A DNA stretch of 64,000 bases from Aquabacterium sp. (GCF_030652515.1 NZ_JAUSAR010000036.1:36729-100728), one strand, 5' to 3'; positions 17,709-24,590 are shown, counted from the stretch's first letter. The notes: generated by a model from the sequence alone, not told the origin. Program-made: numbers and translations.

Positions 17709-18644
17709 TCATTGAGGGTGCCAAACTGGTGAAACTTGACCTTCGCGCCTTACTTCTGCATCCGCCTCGGCCGCTTCAATCAAGTCTGCTCGGATAGTTT
17801 TTTGTGATGATCTCGGCCGGTTGGCCCCCTTCTCTTGCGCTTCCAGCGCAACGATGCCCTTCACCACCCACTTGTTTCTAATCCGTGTCACAGAACCTCC
17901 CAGCCCACGTAAGGCGTCGAGCCTTCGCTGAGGGTCTGGTGGTTCTGCTGCCGGGCTAGATTTTCCGTCTTCAAAATCCGGCTTGCCTTCATCTAAACGG
18001 TACGGCACACCAGCGGCTTCAAACCACCGGTTCACATCGTCTACGGTGCAAACCAAACAGGAGGCAGACGGATGCGGCCATTCCGCAAAAACCTCGGGCA
18101 ATAACGTGTCGGGATGTCGAACTATCAGCCCTTGTTTTTCTGCCGCTACGGTTACTCGCGCAAACAGCGCTTCACGCCCAATTTTCCATGTGGTCTCTGG
18201 ATCTTTGCCGAGCAAAGCCAGCAATTTGTCCACCAATTGGGCAAGAGTGAACGCCAGTACGGGCGCTCCACCAACAGTCACAATGCACCCTCTCTCATAC
18301 CTCAAGATTGCATTCGCTGCAGTCATTACTGAATCACCCCAAGATTCCCGCAAGATGACGTCAGAATCTGGCGGCAGGCTCCTCAATTCAGAAGGGACCT
18401 TTTGCGGCCAGTCATGAATTTCAAAGCAACGATGACCGCTCACCATGCTGGCCACATTGTTGGCGAACTCGTTGTCCGCGCCATGGTCAATCAAATCAAA
18501 GATGCTTGACCGAAAGGCACCTGATTTAACCAAGTCGCTGAACTCCTTTGAGACAACCGGAAGCCCAACCCGGGCATGGTTGCCGTCCTCATCAACCTTG
18601 GTCGAACCGACGCCAGGCTGCTCTGACGGTTGGATTCTTGACAT
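17709..18644 (-). CDS. Hypothetical phage protein with C-terminal DNA-binding-like region
   Basis: A 311-residue protein of unknown function. The start ATG 18644 (MSRIQPSEQPG) has GGAGG seven bases upstream and is preferred to a GTG six bases earlier. The middle part (CLVCTVDDVNRWFEAAGVPY) and the C-terminal part (RLDALRGLGGSVTRIRNKWV then RPRSSQKTIRADLIEAAEAD) resemble a domain pair I recall from prophage and island proteins of beta-proteobacteria, of unknown role. The last segment may be a helix-turn-helix. It is separated by about 100 bases from the coupled operon upstream and may have its own promoter. Confidence 0.72.
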   Translation of the reverse strand: MSRIQPSEQPGVGSTKVDEDGNHARVGLPVVSKEFSDLVKSGAFRSSIFDLIDHGADNEFANNVASMVSGHRCFEIHDWPQKVPSELRSLPPDSDVILRESWGDSVMTAANAILRYERGCIVTVGGAPVLAFTLAQLVDKLLALLGKDPETTWKIGREALFARVTVAAEKQGLIVRHPDTLLPEVFAEWPHPSASCLVCTVDDVNRWFEAAGVPYRLDEGKPDFEDGKSSPAAEPPDPQRRLDALRGLGGSVTRIRNKWVVKGIVALEAQEKGANRPRSSQKTIRADLIEAAEADAEVRREGQVSPVWHPQ

Positions 18645-18747
18645 GCGCACCCCTCCAGGCGCCCCTCATAAGATCGCCCCAGCAGGCGGGTGAAGGTTTC
18701 CCGCTCTTCGGTTCGCGGGCCTAGCTGGGGCAAAACTATTATGCCGA

Positions 18748-19302
18748 CTAAGCGCTGCGATCACCTTTGGCAATGAACTCCAAGGCCGTCAGGTCAGATT
18801 TGGACAAGTTGCAGGGCACGCAGGCCGCGACCAAGTTGGGTAACTCATCAGGCCCCATCAATGCCCGCGGCATCTGGTGCTCGATGTGCCACTTGCCATC
18901 AAGACTCAGAACCTTGCCGCAATAGAAGCACTTGCCTTCGCTGCGGTCGAAGACCTCACGGCGCCGCTTGGGCACTGCTTTTGGCTTGGCCCCGGCCGTC
19001 GACACTGGCGCCAACTGCTCGTCAGCCCAAAGTGGCGTTTGCTCCATCAAGTTGTCGTTGGCTGCCTCGCGCTTGGTCAAGGTCTCAGCAACGCGCAAAA
19101 GGCGCCGGGCGCTGGCCAGGGCCGCTTGCTTGTCGTTGGCCACCGCCAACACGGCGCCGGTATGCGGCTGGGTCACCATGAACCGCACACTGTGCAAGCC
19201 GCGCTCAATGCAAGGCATGGTTGCCATGACGTACTGACCAGAGCGCCCGAAGACGCCGCCGAAGATGGGGCGGTAGCGGATTGAATGACTGTTGCCGCTC
19301 AT
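18748..19302 (-). CDS. HNH endonuclease-domain protein
   Basis: A 184-residue protein with a C-terminal HNH nuclease fold. The first zinc-knuckle pair is KCFYCGK, the catalytic region is WHIEHQMPRAL, and the second pair is ACVPCNLSKSD, as in the McrA/HNH family. The N-terminal 100 residues carry no recognised domain. It overlaps the upstream gene by 4 bases and is the last member of the coupled chain from 21523. Phage HNH proteins may act in packaging with a terminase, as homing nucleases, or in defence; no terminase is present here, so packaging is doubtful. Confidence 0.9.
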   Translation of the reverse strand: MSGNSHSIRYRPIFGGVFGRSGQYVMATMPCIERGLHSVRFMVTQPHTGAVLAVANDKQAALASARRLLRVAETLTKREAANDNLMEQTPLWADEQLAPVSTAGAKPKAVPKRRREVFDRSEGKCFYCGKVLSLDGKWHIEHQMPRALMGPDELPNLVAACVPCNLSKSDLTALEFIAKGDRSA

Positions 19303-19640
19303 GATGCGGGCCCCCGCTTCGTCGCCTCAAGACCCGGATTCCACGGCGTTGCCAAGATTGACTCCAACTCGCTCACCAGGGCGTTGGGGGCGCCGCCCCC
19401 ATGTTGCCGTGTATCGAGTGCAAAGTGGTAGTCGGCCAGCTTGCGCCGAATTTCAGCGAGCAAGCGGCCAGCGTCATCGACCACTGCCGGTGGAGCAGGC
19501 GCAGCACTGCTGTCGATGTAGTCAAGCAGGAGTTGGACCGCCTCTTCAACCTGCTGCAGTCGCAATCCGGATATGAGGTGAACCAGACGCGGTTGAAGCC
19601 AAGTCCGATTGACGGCCATTTGTGAAGGGCTGCCGCTCAT
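19299..19640 (-). CDS. Hypothetical protein in coupled phage operon
   Basis: A 113-residue mostly helical protein (VHLISGLRLQQVEEAVQLLL; DDAGRLLAEIRRKLADYHFA) without a recognised family. Both ends overlap their neighbours by the ATGA tetranucleotide, showing it is translated as part of the chain 21523 to 18748. The C-terminus is Gly/Pro-rich. The conserved coupling makes it a real gene, though its role is unknown. Confidence 0.7.
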   Translation of the reverse strand: MSGSPSQMAVNRTWLQPRLVHLISGLRLQQVEEAVQLLLDYIDSSAAPAPPAVVDDAGRLLAEIRRKLADYHFALDTRQHGGGAPNALVSELESILATPWNPGLEATKRGPAS

Positions 19641-19834
19641 GATGAAACCTCGTGGTCAGGGGCTTGATCCAAGTTTTCAATCAGATCCGCCGCCATGATT
19701 AATTGGGTGGCCACCATCTTTGCCAGGTTGGTGGTTAGCGTGGTCGACGTGTGGCTGGTGACCAAGATCACCTTGTCGACCCCACCATCCACCCTCGCGA
19801 TACCTACCGCAATGCTTGTGTCGAACGGACTCAT
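19637..19834 (-). CDS. Small hypothetical protein in coupled phage operon
   Basis: A 65-residue protein (MSPFDTSIAVGIARVDGGVD...) with a beta-strand/helix pattern and a Thr-rich turn (SHTSTTLTTNLAKMVATQLI). It overlaps both neighbours by 4 bases. It has no recognised family. Too small to assign, but its position inside an unbroken series of overlapping genes supports coding. Confidence 0.65.
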   Translation of the reverse strand: MSPFDTSIAVGIARVDGGVDKVILVTSHTSTTLTTNLAKMVATQLIMAADLIENLDQAPDHEVSS

Positions 19835-20556
19835 GGATGAGCCTCCTGCAGCGGCTTGCTGCCCGGGCTATGCTTGCTTGGAGCCGATCCATGCACCTTC
19901 GTCTTCTGAGCAAGTACCGGTGCCGCTCCCTCGCGCTCGGTGAGCCAATCACTATGCGCAAACCAGAAGATTTGGGAGGCGTCCGATGCCGTGACGGCGC
20001 AGTCTTCGAGCAGGTCCACCAAAAGATCAAGGGATCCGCCAGCCACGTCGCAAGCCCACTTGGCCAGATCGGCCGCAGTCTTGCTGTTCCTGCCTGCATT
20101 GACCAACACGGTCGAGGCCATGGCGGCCATGCTGCGAGCTCGGCAAAGACCCACGTGAAAGTCGGTGGTGGCTTCGTCCGTGTCCATCTCGACGATCAGG
20201 ACGCACTCCGTGATGGCCATCAGGATGGAGTCGCAGATGTTCGAAAGACCGCACTGTACGTCGCCGTCATGCTTGACGAAATGTGAAACCAAATCATCGC
20301 CTGGCTGGAGCAGCAACTGCAGCATCCTCGTCAGGTTCGAGGCCTGCGTGCACCGTTCGTAAACGTGGTCAAACATCTTGGAGCGCCAGAAGTGCGGTCC
20401 CATCCGCTGCTCACTAGGGCCTCGGGCTGCCATCAACTCAACCCCCTTGGATGTGAGCCCAAGCATTCCTTGGAAAAGCTCGGCGGCTTGCTGCTCAGCC
20501 GTTCCAACGGTAGGCCGCTCGACATAGGCCAGGTTAGCCAGCTCTCTGATGTTCAT
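19831..20556 (-). CDS. Hypothetical helical protein in coupled phage operon
   Basis: A 241-residue protein starting MNIRELANLAYVERP, where ATG 20556 overlaps the upstream stop by 4 bases. An upstream in-frame start at 20574 is less likely. The central 150 residues are helix-rich with regular hydrophobic spacing (LLLQPGDDLVSHFVKHDGDV, then GGSLDLLVDLLEDCAVTASD), and the C-terminal 40 residues are Lys/Ser/Pro-rich. I recognise no family. The central section shares a style of Asp-rich helical repeats with the next two proteins of the operon. Confidence 0.7.
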   Translation of the reverse strand: MNIRELANLAYVERPTVGTAEQQAAELFQGMLGLTSKGVELMAARGPSEQRMGPHFWRSKMFDHVYERCTQASNLTRMLQLLLQPGDDLVSHFVKHDGDVQCGLSNICDSILMAITECVLIVEMDTDEATTDFHVGLCRARSMAAMASTVLVNAGRNSKTAADLAKWACDVAGGSLDLLVDLLEDCAVTASDASQIFWFAHSDWLTEREGAAPVLAQKTKVHGSAPSKHSPGSKPLQEAHP

Positions 20557-21176
20557 GCTGGCACCCCATGGCACAAGTGAAGTGTCCGGCCATAAGCAGC
20601 TCGGCTGTGCGCCTTGGCCTCCTCCATTTGACCGTCTGCAAGCGCGTAAACCAAATTGTTCAAGGTATCAATGCGCTGAGCCATGCCGCGGTCAAGCCAG
20701 TTCTGCGCTTCATCGGCCCGCTCTGCCAGCATGGTGGCAATCTCTCCGATTTCGGCGGACGCCTCGGCCATAAAGGTAATCACTGGTTGAGGCAACTCAC
20801 CAAGAGGAGGGTCTGATTGCTCTCTGTTGACAGGTGCCAGCGCACGCTCCATCAGCACCTCGACGGCGCCATGCAGATCGGTGCCATCGTCGGCCACTTG
20901 TTCTTGAAGGCAGCGGATGTTTTCAAGCAAGGCTGGGTAGTCAACAGCGCCCACGCCTTCGAGCGCAAGCTTGATGGCAGACATGATCAGGTCATGCAGC
21001 CGCGCCCGGTCGCGGGCCTGTTTCAGGATGAGCGGCGAGACCTTGAGGACCAGCGCCGGGGTGGCCAGGGATGCAGCCTCACGGCGGGCATTGACGAACA
21101 GTCCAGAGTTGAGGTGGTCAGATGTAGCCAGGGAAAGGGAAGGGGCGGCAGTTTGGCCGATTGGGTGGATGTTCAT
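20553..21176 (-). CDS. Hypothetical helical protein in coupled phage operon
   Basis: A 207-residue, largely alpha-helical protein (ILKQARDRARLHDLIMSAIK; ISEIATML-like segment AEIGEIATMLAERADEAQNW). The N-terminus (MNIHPIGQTAAPSLSLATSD) is flexible. The last 45 residues (MAQRIDTLNNLVYALADGQM) may form a helical hairpin. It overlaps both neighbours by 4 bases. No known family is recognised; similar weakly helical proteins in Burkholderiales prophages are usually left unannotated. Confidence 0.7.
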   Translation of the reverse strand: MNIHPIGQTAAPSLSLATSDHLNSGLFVNARREAASLATPALVLKVSPLILKQARDRARLHDLIMSAIKLALEGVGAVDYPALLENIRCLQEQVADDGTDLHGAVEVLMERALAPVNREQSDPPLGELPQPVITFMAEASAEIGEIATMLAERADEAQNWLDRGMAQRIDTLNNLVYALADGQMEEAKAHSRAAYGRTLHLCHGVPA

Positions 21177-21523
21177 CGCACGGCTCCATCAAGTTGCTCG
21201 ACCAAGCATTGGACTTCTGCTGCCACGTCAGATGCAAGCCACAAAATGTTGTCGCGATGGCCTTTGCCGATCGTTTCCATCCATTCCGCGCCAACACCAT
21301 AGCTGCAGGTAAGCAGCGAAGTCAGTTGGGCCAGCTTGGTATGAAGTTGCTCGTGGATGTCTCTGTGCCCGACCGCGTCACCCGGAGGACTCTGCGGCAG
21401 TGAAAGAGGTTGGTCAGGAGCGCCCTGGTCCGGAGTGTGAGAAAAAGGCGCGCCGTGCCCCATGGTTGTCTGGGCAAGGGCGAGAGGTGCGGCGGAGCCG
21501 CTACTATCTACGGTAGCTGTCAT
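21173..21523 (-). CDS. First gene of coupled phage operon, hypothetical
   Basis: A 116-residue protein. ATG 21523 (MTATVDSSGS) has GGAG six bases upstream, which decides it over the in-frame ATG at 21535. The N-terminal half is Pro/Ser/Gly-rich and probably disordered; the second half is helical (DIHEQLHTKLAQLTSLLTCS, NILWLASDVAAEVQCLVEQL). It is preceded by a strong hairpin leader (21554-21587) that may regulate the whole series. Function unknown. Confidence 0.68.
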   Translation of the reverse strand: MTATVDSSGSAAPLALAQTTMGHGAPFSHTPDQGAPDQPLSLPQSPPGDAVGHRDIHEQLHTKLAQLTSLLTCSYGVGAEWMETIGKGHRDNILWLASDVAAEVQCLVEQLDGAVR

Positions 21524-21553
21524 ATCGATCTCCATTTGATCGGTTGATGGTCA

Positions 21554-21587
21554 GGGCCCGTTTGGTGTTCCACCACCTTGCGGGCCC
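21554..21587 (-). promoter_or_regulatory. Hairpin leader before coupled operon, C4-antisense-RNA-like
   Basis: GGGCCCG (21554-21560) pairs with CGGGCCC (21581-21587), with an inner GGTG/CACC arm. On the minus strand it is followed by CTGACCATC and 31 bases later by the first gene. It has no T-tract, so it is not a standard terminator. The GGGCCCTGACC tail reminds me of phage C4 antisense RNAs, which control genes just downstream; this likeness is from memory only. A second hairpin GCCTCAG/CTGAGGC lies at 21594-21613, after the antitoxin gene. Confidence 0.4.
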
Positions 21588-21627
21588 GCTATTGCCTCAG
21601 GAACTGCTGAGGCGCCAGGCCTGGGCC

Positions 21628-21957
21628 TCAGGCGGCGGTTTGCATCTTCGGCGCCTTCTGCACGTTCAATGGGGTGTCTTTGAGGCGTTGCTCGGCTTGC
21701 CACATGTCGTACTCGCCTTGCATCCGCAGCCAGTGGCGAGCATCGCCGCCACGATCCTTGCCCAGCCATGCCTCGATGCGCAGGGCCATTTCCGGCGAGA
21801 TGGCGGCGCGGCCATTCAGCACGCGGGAAAGCGCCACGCGAGACACGCCAAGCTGCTCGGCTGCCTGGGTCACGTTCAGGCCAAGGGCTGGCAGCACGTC
21901 GTCGCGCAGCGTCAGGCCAGGGTGAGGGGGGTTGAACATGTGGCGCATGGCGTTCAT
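21628..21957 (-). CDS. HigA-family antitoxin (toxin partner not present)
   Basis: A 109-residue XRE-type helix-turn-helix protein. MFNPPHPGLTLRDDVLPALG near the N-terminus and VTQAAEQLGVSRVALSRVLN, then ISPEMALRIEAWLG and WLRMQGEYDMWQAEQ, are the standard HigA pattern. HigA normally neutralises the mRNA interferase HigB encoded just upstream, but the gene upstream here encodes another antitoxin, with only 4 bases between them. ATG 21957 is preferred; the PPHPG motif sits close to the N-terminus as in known HigA proteins. It may be an orphan regulator or an anti-addiction protein. Confidence 0.88.
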   Translation of the reverse strand: MNAMRHMFNPPHPGLTLRDDVLPALGLNVTQAAEQLGVSRVALSRVLNGRAAISPEMALRIEAWLGKDRGGDARHWLRMQGEYDMWQAEQRLKDTPLNVQKAPKMQTAA

Positions 21958-21961
21958 CTGC

Positions 21962-22294
21962 TCAGGTGTGCGCAGGACCTTGCCGAGACACAGCCAGGTG
22001 CAGGCCCGCCGCACCAAGGACGGCCAGCAGGGTCTTGATGGTGGGATTGCCGCGAGGCGACAGGGCGCGGTAAAGGCTTTCGCGTGGGATGCCTGCGCGC
22101 TCGGCCACGGCGGCCATGCCTTGGGCCTCTGCGATGTGGCGCAGCGCTGCCTGCAGCGCGGCCTGGCCACCTGGCTTGCCTGCCTCGTCCAGCGCAGCAG
22201 AAAGGTAGTCATCAGCAAATGTGGGGTCTGCCTTGAGCATCTCCACCACCGCGTCATCGTGTGGGCGGCTTGCGGGTGTCTTGGTGGTTTTCAT
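21962..22294 (-). CDS. Addiction-module antidote protein (TIGR02684/HigA-2 type), toxin partner absent
   Basis: A 110-residue protein. ALRHIAEAQGMAAVAERAGI, then PRESLYRALSPRGNPTIKTL and LLAVLGAAGLHLAV, match the antidote family that pairs with RelE/HigB-like toxins, with the characteristic LYRALSPxGNP recognition helix. Such antidotes normally follow a toxin gene of about 300 bases; the upstream gene here is brnA, 28 bases away. So this antitoxin also lacks its partner. It might serve the element in super-infection competition or regulation. Confidence 0.88.
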   Translation of the reverse strand: MKTTKTPASRPHDDAVVEMLKADPTFADDYLSAALDEAGKPGGQAALQAALRHIAEAQGMAAVAERAGIPRESLYRALSPRGNPTIKTLLAVLGAAGLHLAVSRQGPAHT

Positions 22295-22322
22295 CTGGAT
22301 GGCCTTGGCTGTTCGGGCTATT

Positions 22323-22619
22323 TCAGGCGTGACTCTTTACCCAGCTTCTGAGCACTTCATTGATGCGCGTTTGCCAGCCTGGGCCTGTGGCCTTGAAGGT
22401 GTCCAGTACCTCGGCATCAACACGCATGGTGATCTGTACCTTGGTCCCGCTGCCCAGTGGTCGGCCACGACGGGCCAACGGCTTGACCTGTTCCCATTCG
22501 GCGTCGGTGAAGGGGGAGGCGTCAGGGTCCGCATTGGCTGCAGAGGTGATGGCCGCATCTTCTGCGGGTGTCGGCAGTTGCAGCACTCGGCCGCTTTTGG
22601 TTTTAACTGTTTTCTGCAT
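22323..22619 (-). CDS. brnA: BrnA antitoxin
   Basis: A 98-residue antitoxin. Its C-terminal part (KVQITMRVDAEVLDTFKATG, WQTRINEVLRSWVKSHA) is the ribbon-helix-helix DNA-binding domain of BrnA, which neutralises the BrnT ribonuclease and represses its own operon. The middle (FTDAEWEQVKPLARRGRPLG) is the toxin-binding region. It overlaps brnT by 17 bases, the usual arrangement. The TGTAGTTGCGTT direct repeats upstream of brnT are its likely operator. Confidence 0.92.
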   Translation of the reverse strand: MQKTVKTKSGRVLQLPTPAEDAAITSAANADPDASPFTDAEWEQVKPLARRGRPLGSGTKVQITMRVDAEVLDTFKATGPGWQTRINEVLRSWVKSHA

Positions 22620-22884
22620 AGCGTTTCACCTCTCGGGTGTTTGCCTTGCGCAGGCTGATGATTCGGCGCTCGGTTGGATGCTCGGGTGGTCGGTCAACGA
22701 AAATCACGCAATAAAGTCGATCTTCCAGCGGAGCCAGCCCCACCATACGGGCCTCGCCGTAGTCCTTGCGGGCATCTGGCCACATCAACATGTCGCCCCA
22801 TTCCAGCTCTTTGGCAAGGGACAGCGGCACACCATGCTTGGCGAGGTTGCTGGCGTCTTTTGACGGGTCTAGCGTTACCTTCAT
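22603..22884 (-). CDS. brnT: BrnT ribonuclease toxin
   Basis: A 93-residue RelE-fold toxin that cleaves RNA and stops translation. Family features are DPSKDASNLAKHGVPLSLA at the N-terminus (usual D-x-x-K-x-x-x-N-x-x-K-H-G-V-x-F), the central EARMVGLAPLEDRLYCVIFV and the C-terminal RRIISLRKANTREVKRY with the catalytic Arg residues. Full length. With brnA it stabilises the element by post-segregational or stress killing. Its promoter lies in 22893-22942. Confidence 0.93.
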   Translation of the reverse strand: MKVTLDPSKDASNLAKHGVPLSLAKELEWGDMLMWPDARKDYGEARMVGLAPLEDRLYCVIFVDRPPEHPTERRIISLRKANTREVKRYAENS

Positions 22885-22892
22885 TGAGATTA

Positions 22893-22942
22893 AATGTAGT
22901 TGCGTTTATTGGTGTTGGTCAAGCAATTTTTGTAGTTGCGTT
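22893..22942 (-). promoter_or_regulatory. brnTA promoter with paired operator repeats
   Basis: On the minus strand TTGACC (22917-22922, -35) is separated by 18 bases from TACATT (22893-22898, -10). Two exact direct repeats TGTAGTTGCGTT (22895-22906 and 22931-22942, plus-strand reading) lie 36 bp apart, one overlapping the -10 and one upstream of the -35. This is the placement expected for a BrnA repressor. Confidence 0.65.
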
Positions 22943-22950
22943 ATTTGGGG

Positions 22951-24312
22951 CTATCCCGCCACCAACTGCAGCTTGCCGGGCTCGGCCTTGGCATCGAACT
23001 GCACCCCGGCCAGCGCCAGCACGTGCGCTTCGATTTGAGCCAGGAAGGGGCGCAGGGCGTCCACGCTGCGGGGGCGGTAGCCCTCGGCGGTGGCACTTGG
23101 CTTGTGGCCCATGACCTGGGCGATGGCGCCAGCCGGTGCCCCGGCCGCCTCGCCCAGTAGGGAGAACGAGCGGCGCAGGCCGTGGATGGTCAGGCCCTCG
23201 ATGCCCGCGCTTTGCAGGGCCTTGCCGTGGCTGTTGCGTGTGTCGGCAATGCGGCCGGTCTTGCTGACGCTGGCGAAAACGAAGTGGCTGCGGGTGCCGT
23301 CCGCCAGCTTGACATGGGGCAGGGTGGCCAGCAGTTGGGCCAGGTAGGGCGTCAGCGGGATGGTGCGGGTTGCGTCCACCTTGTCGGCAATGGTCAGCTT
23401 GCGCCAGCGAAAGTCCACGTCTGCCCATTTCAGGGCGGCCATCTCTTCGCGGCGGGCGCCGGTCAGCAGTAGGGCGCGCAGGTAGACGCTGGCAGTGCGG
23501 TTGCCGAGCTGTTCCACGCCTGACCACCACCCGGCCACCTGGGCGGCTTCCAGTGCGTCGGTGCGTCGCTTCATGCTGGGCAGCGATTCGAGAAGGGCGG
23601 GCGCCTTGCCTGCGTCGGCATCCACCAGGCCCCGGTGCTCGGGCTTGCTGGCGCACCAGCGCAGGAAGCCCCGGAACATCATTAAGGCGCGGGCGGCCTG
23701 GTGTTTACTGGTCCTGGCCTCCTTGTCGTGCCAGGCCTTGAGGGTGTCCTCGTTGATGGACACCAGCGGGAGCGCCAGCAGGGGGGACAGGGGGCCGGGC
23801 CGGGTGAGGCCAGCCCCTCGCTTCTTCTTCTCGCCGCCCGCGCTGGCCATGTTTTGCAGGTCGACCAAGTAGCGAGGCTTCCACTCGTCGCGGCGCTTGG
23901 GCTTGCCCTCGGCCAGGTAGGTGGGCCACAGGTCGCCCACGGTCATGGCCTGGGCTGCGGTCTTGGCCAGCTTCGTGGCCTTGTCGGCTTCCTTGGCCTT
24001 TTCCACGTCGCGGGGGTCTTCGCCCTTGTTCACCAGGGCGGCCAGCCTCAAAGCTTCGCCTTGCGCGTCTCGGATGCTGACCACCCCGACCGGGCCGATG
24101 GTCCATGAGATGGCCTGGCCCCGCAGCTTGGCTTCGTAGACAAAAGACTTCGCCCCGTTGGCCGTCACTCGCACGCGAAGCCCAGCCACCTCTTTGTCTC
24201 GCAAGAACGCTTTGCGAAGCCCGGCAGGGCAAGTCAATCGCTCGATGAGGCCCGCGCTCAGTTCGTGCGTGACGCTCAGGTCAATCGAGGCATCTTTCTT
24301 CGGCCGCGCCAT
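22951..24312 (-). CDS. int: Tyrosine-type integrase (site-specific recombinase)
   Basis: Catalyses integration and excision between the attachment core and tRNA-Thr. The 453-residue protein has the N-terminal DUF4102-like arm-binding domain (RKAFLRDKEVAGLRVRVTAN, about 30-110), a SAM-like core-binding domain (about 130-260), and the catalytic domain with the Arg in LLTGARREEMAALKWAD, IHGLRRSF (H-x-x-R), the His in VMGHKPSATAEGY and the following catalytic Tyr. ATG 24312 has AGGAG at a good distance and is preferred to the upstream 24396. It is 185 bases from the right core repeat. Confidence 0.95.
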   Translation of the reverse strand: MARPKKDASIDLSVTHELSAGLIERLTCPAGLRKAFLRDKEVAGLRVRVTANGAKSFVYEAKLRGQAISWTIGPVGVVSIRDAQGEALRLAALVNKGEDPRDVEKAKEADKATKLAKTAAQAMTVGDLWPTYLAEGKPKRRDEWKPRYLVDLQNMASAGGEKKKRGAGLTRPGPLSPLLALPLVSINEDTLKAWHDKEARTSKHQAARALMMFRGFLRWCASKPEHRGLVDADAGKAPALLESLPSMKRRTDALEAAQVAGWWSGVEQLGNRTASVYLRALLLTGARREEMAALKWADVDFRWRKLTIADKVDATRTIPLTPYLAQLLATLPHVKLADGTRSHFVFASVSKTGRIADTRNSHGKALQSAGIEGLTIHGLRRSFSLLGEAAGAPAGAIAQVMGHKPSATAEGYRPRSVDALRPFLAQIEAHVLALAGVQFDAKAEPGKLQLVAG

Positions 24313-24337
24313 TTCGTCTCCTGGTCGATGAGTTCGC

Positions 24338-24368
24338 CATACCTGCGCCATACCTGCGCTGTACCGCC
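24338..24368 (+). repeat. Candidate integrase arm-type sites, right end
   Basis: The 20-mer CATACCTGCGCTGTACCGCC (24349-24368) repeats 8232-8251 exactly and is immediately preceded by a further partial copy, CATACCTGCGC (24338-24348), so the arrangement is a tandem of one and a half sites between int and the right core. This tandem lies upstream of int and may also regulate it. Confidence 0.6.
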
Positions 24369-24428
24369 CAGAGTGGGCTATTTTGGCGAATTGCAATCAA
24401 CGCCCAACAAGCCGTGAGAGGGTCATTT

Positions 24429-24440
24429 AGCTTGCAAGCT
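24429..24440. repeat. 12-bp perfect palindrome near attR
   Basis: AGCTTGCAAGCT is its own reverse complement and lies between int and the right core, in an A/T-rich stretch. Sites of this form in this position can bind excisionase or host bending proteins; this is a suggestion from position only. Confidence 0.4.
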
Positions 24441-24496
24441 GTTGATTTTCATATGCTACATCAACACAGGTGAATAATCCAGAATATCGGTATCCT

Positions 24497-24547
24497 CTCA
24501 TTCGTAATGAGAAGGTCGGGTGTTCGATTCATCTCTCCGGCACCAAT
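24497..24547 (+). repeat. attR: displaced 3' half of tRNA-Thr
   Basis: A 51-bp exact copy of 8127-8177 lacking the tRNA 5' half (it begins after TATCC instead of GAGCAG). It is the remnant of the original chromosomal tRNA-Thr gene cut off by integration. Confidence 0.95.
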
Positions 24548-24560
24548 CTAAACAGTCAGA

Positions 24561-24590
24561 AAAGCCCAGTTCGCAAGACTGGGCTTTTTT
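24561..24590 (+). terminator. Original tRNA-Thr terminator, displaced by integration
   Basis: AAAGCCCAGT and ACTGGGCTTTTTT form a stable hairpin with a T-run 14 bases after the right core. It is a typical intrinsic terminator that would have ended the tRNA-Thr transcript before the element inserted. Confidence 0.85.

Larger units (their letters stand above)
8127..24547. mobile_element. Integrated prophage-remnant or phage-satellite element in tRNA-Thr
   Basis: A 16.4-kb segment bounded by exact 51-bp direct repeats of the tRNA-Thr 3' half. A tyrosine recombinase gene is next to the right repeat. Nearly all genes run on the minus strand from integrase towards tape measure. It encodes integration, toxin-antitoxin, early or regulatory, and replication functions (initiator-like protein and DnaB), and one tail gene (tape measure). 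It lacks terminase, portal, capsid, tail sheath or tube, and lysis genes. It is therefore either a decayed prophage or a replicating satellite. Confidence 0.93.

Noticed and set aside
21958..22257. Long extension of the HigA-like frame upstream
   Set aside because: It runs antiparallel in composition through the second antitoxin gene in another frame; the HigA start at 21957 fits the family.
8127..24547. Intact inducible prophage
   Set aside because: No terminase, portal, capsid, tail tube or lysis genes can be found in 16 kb.
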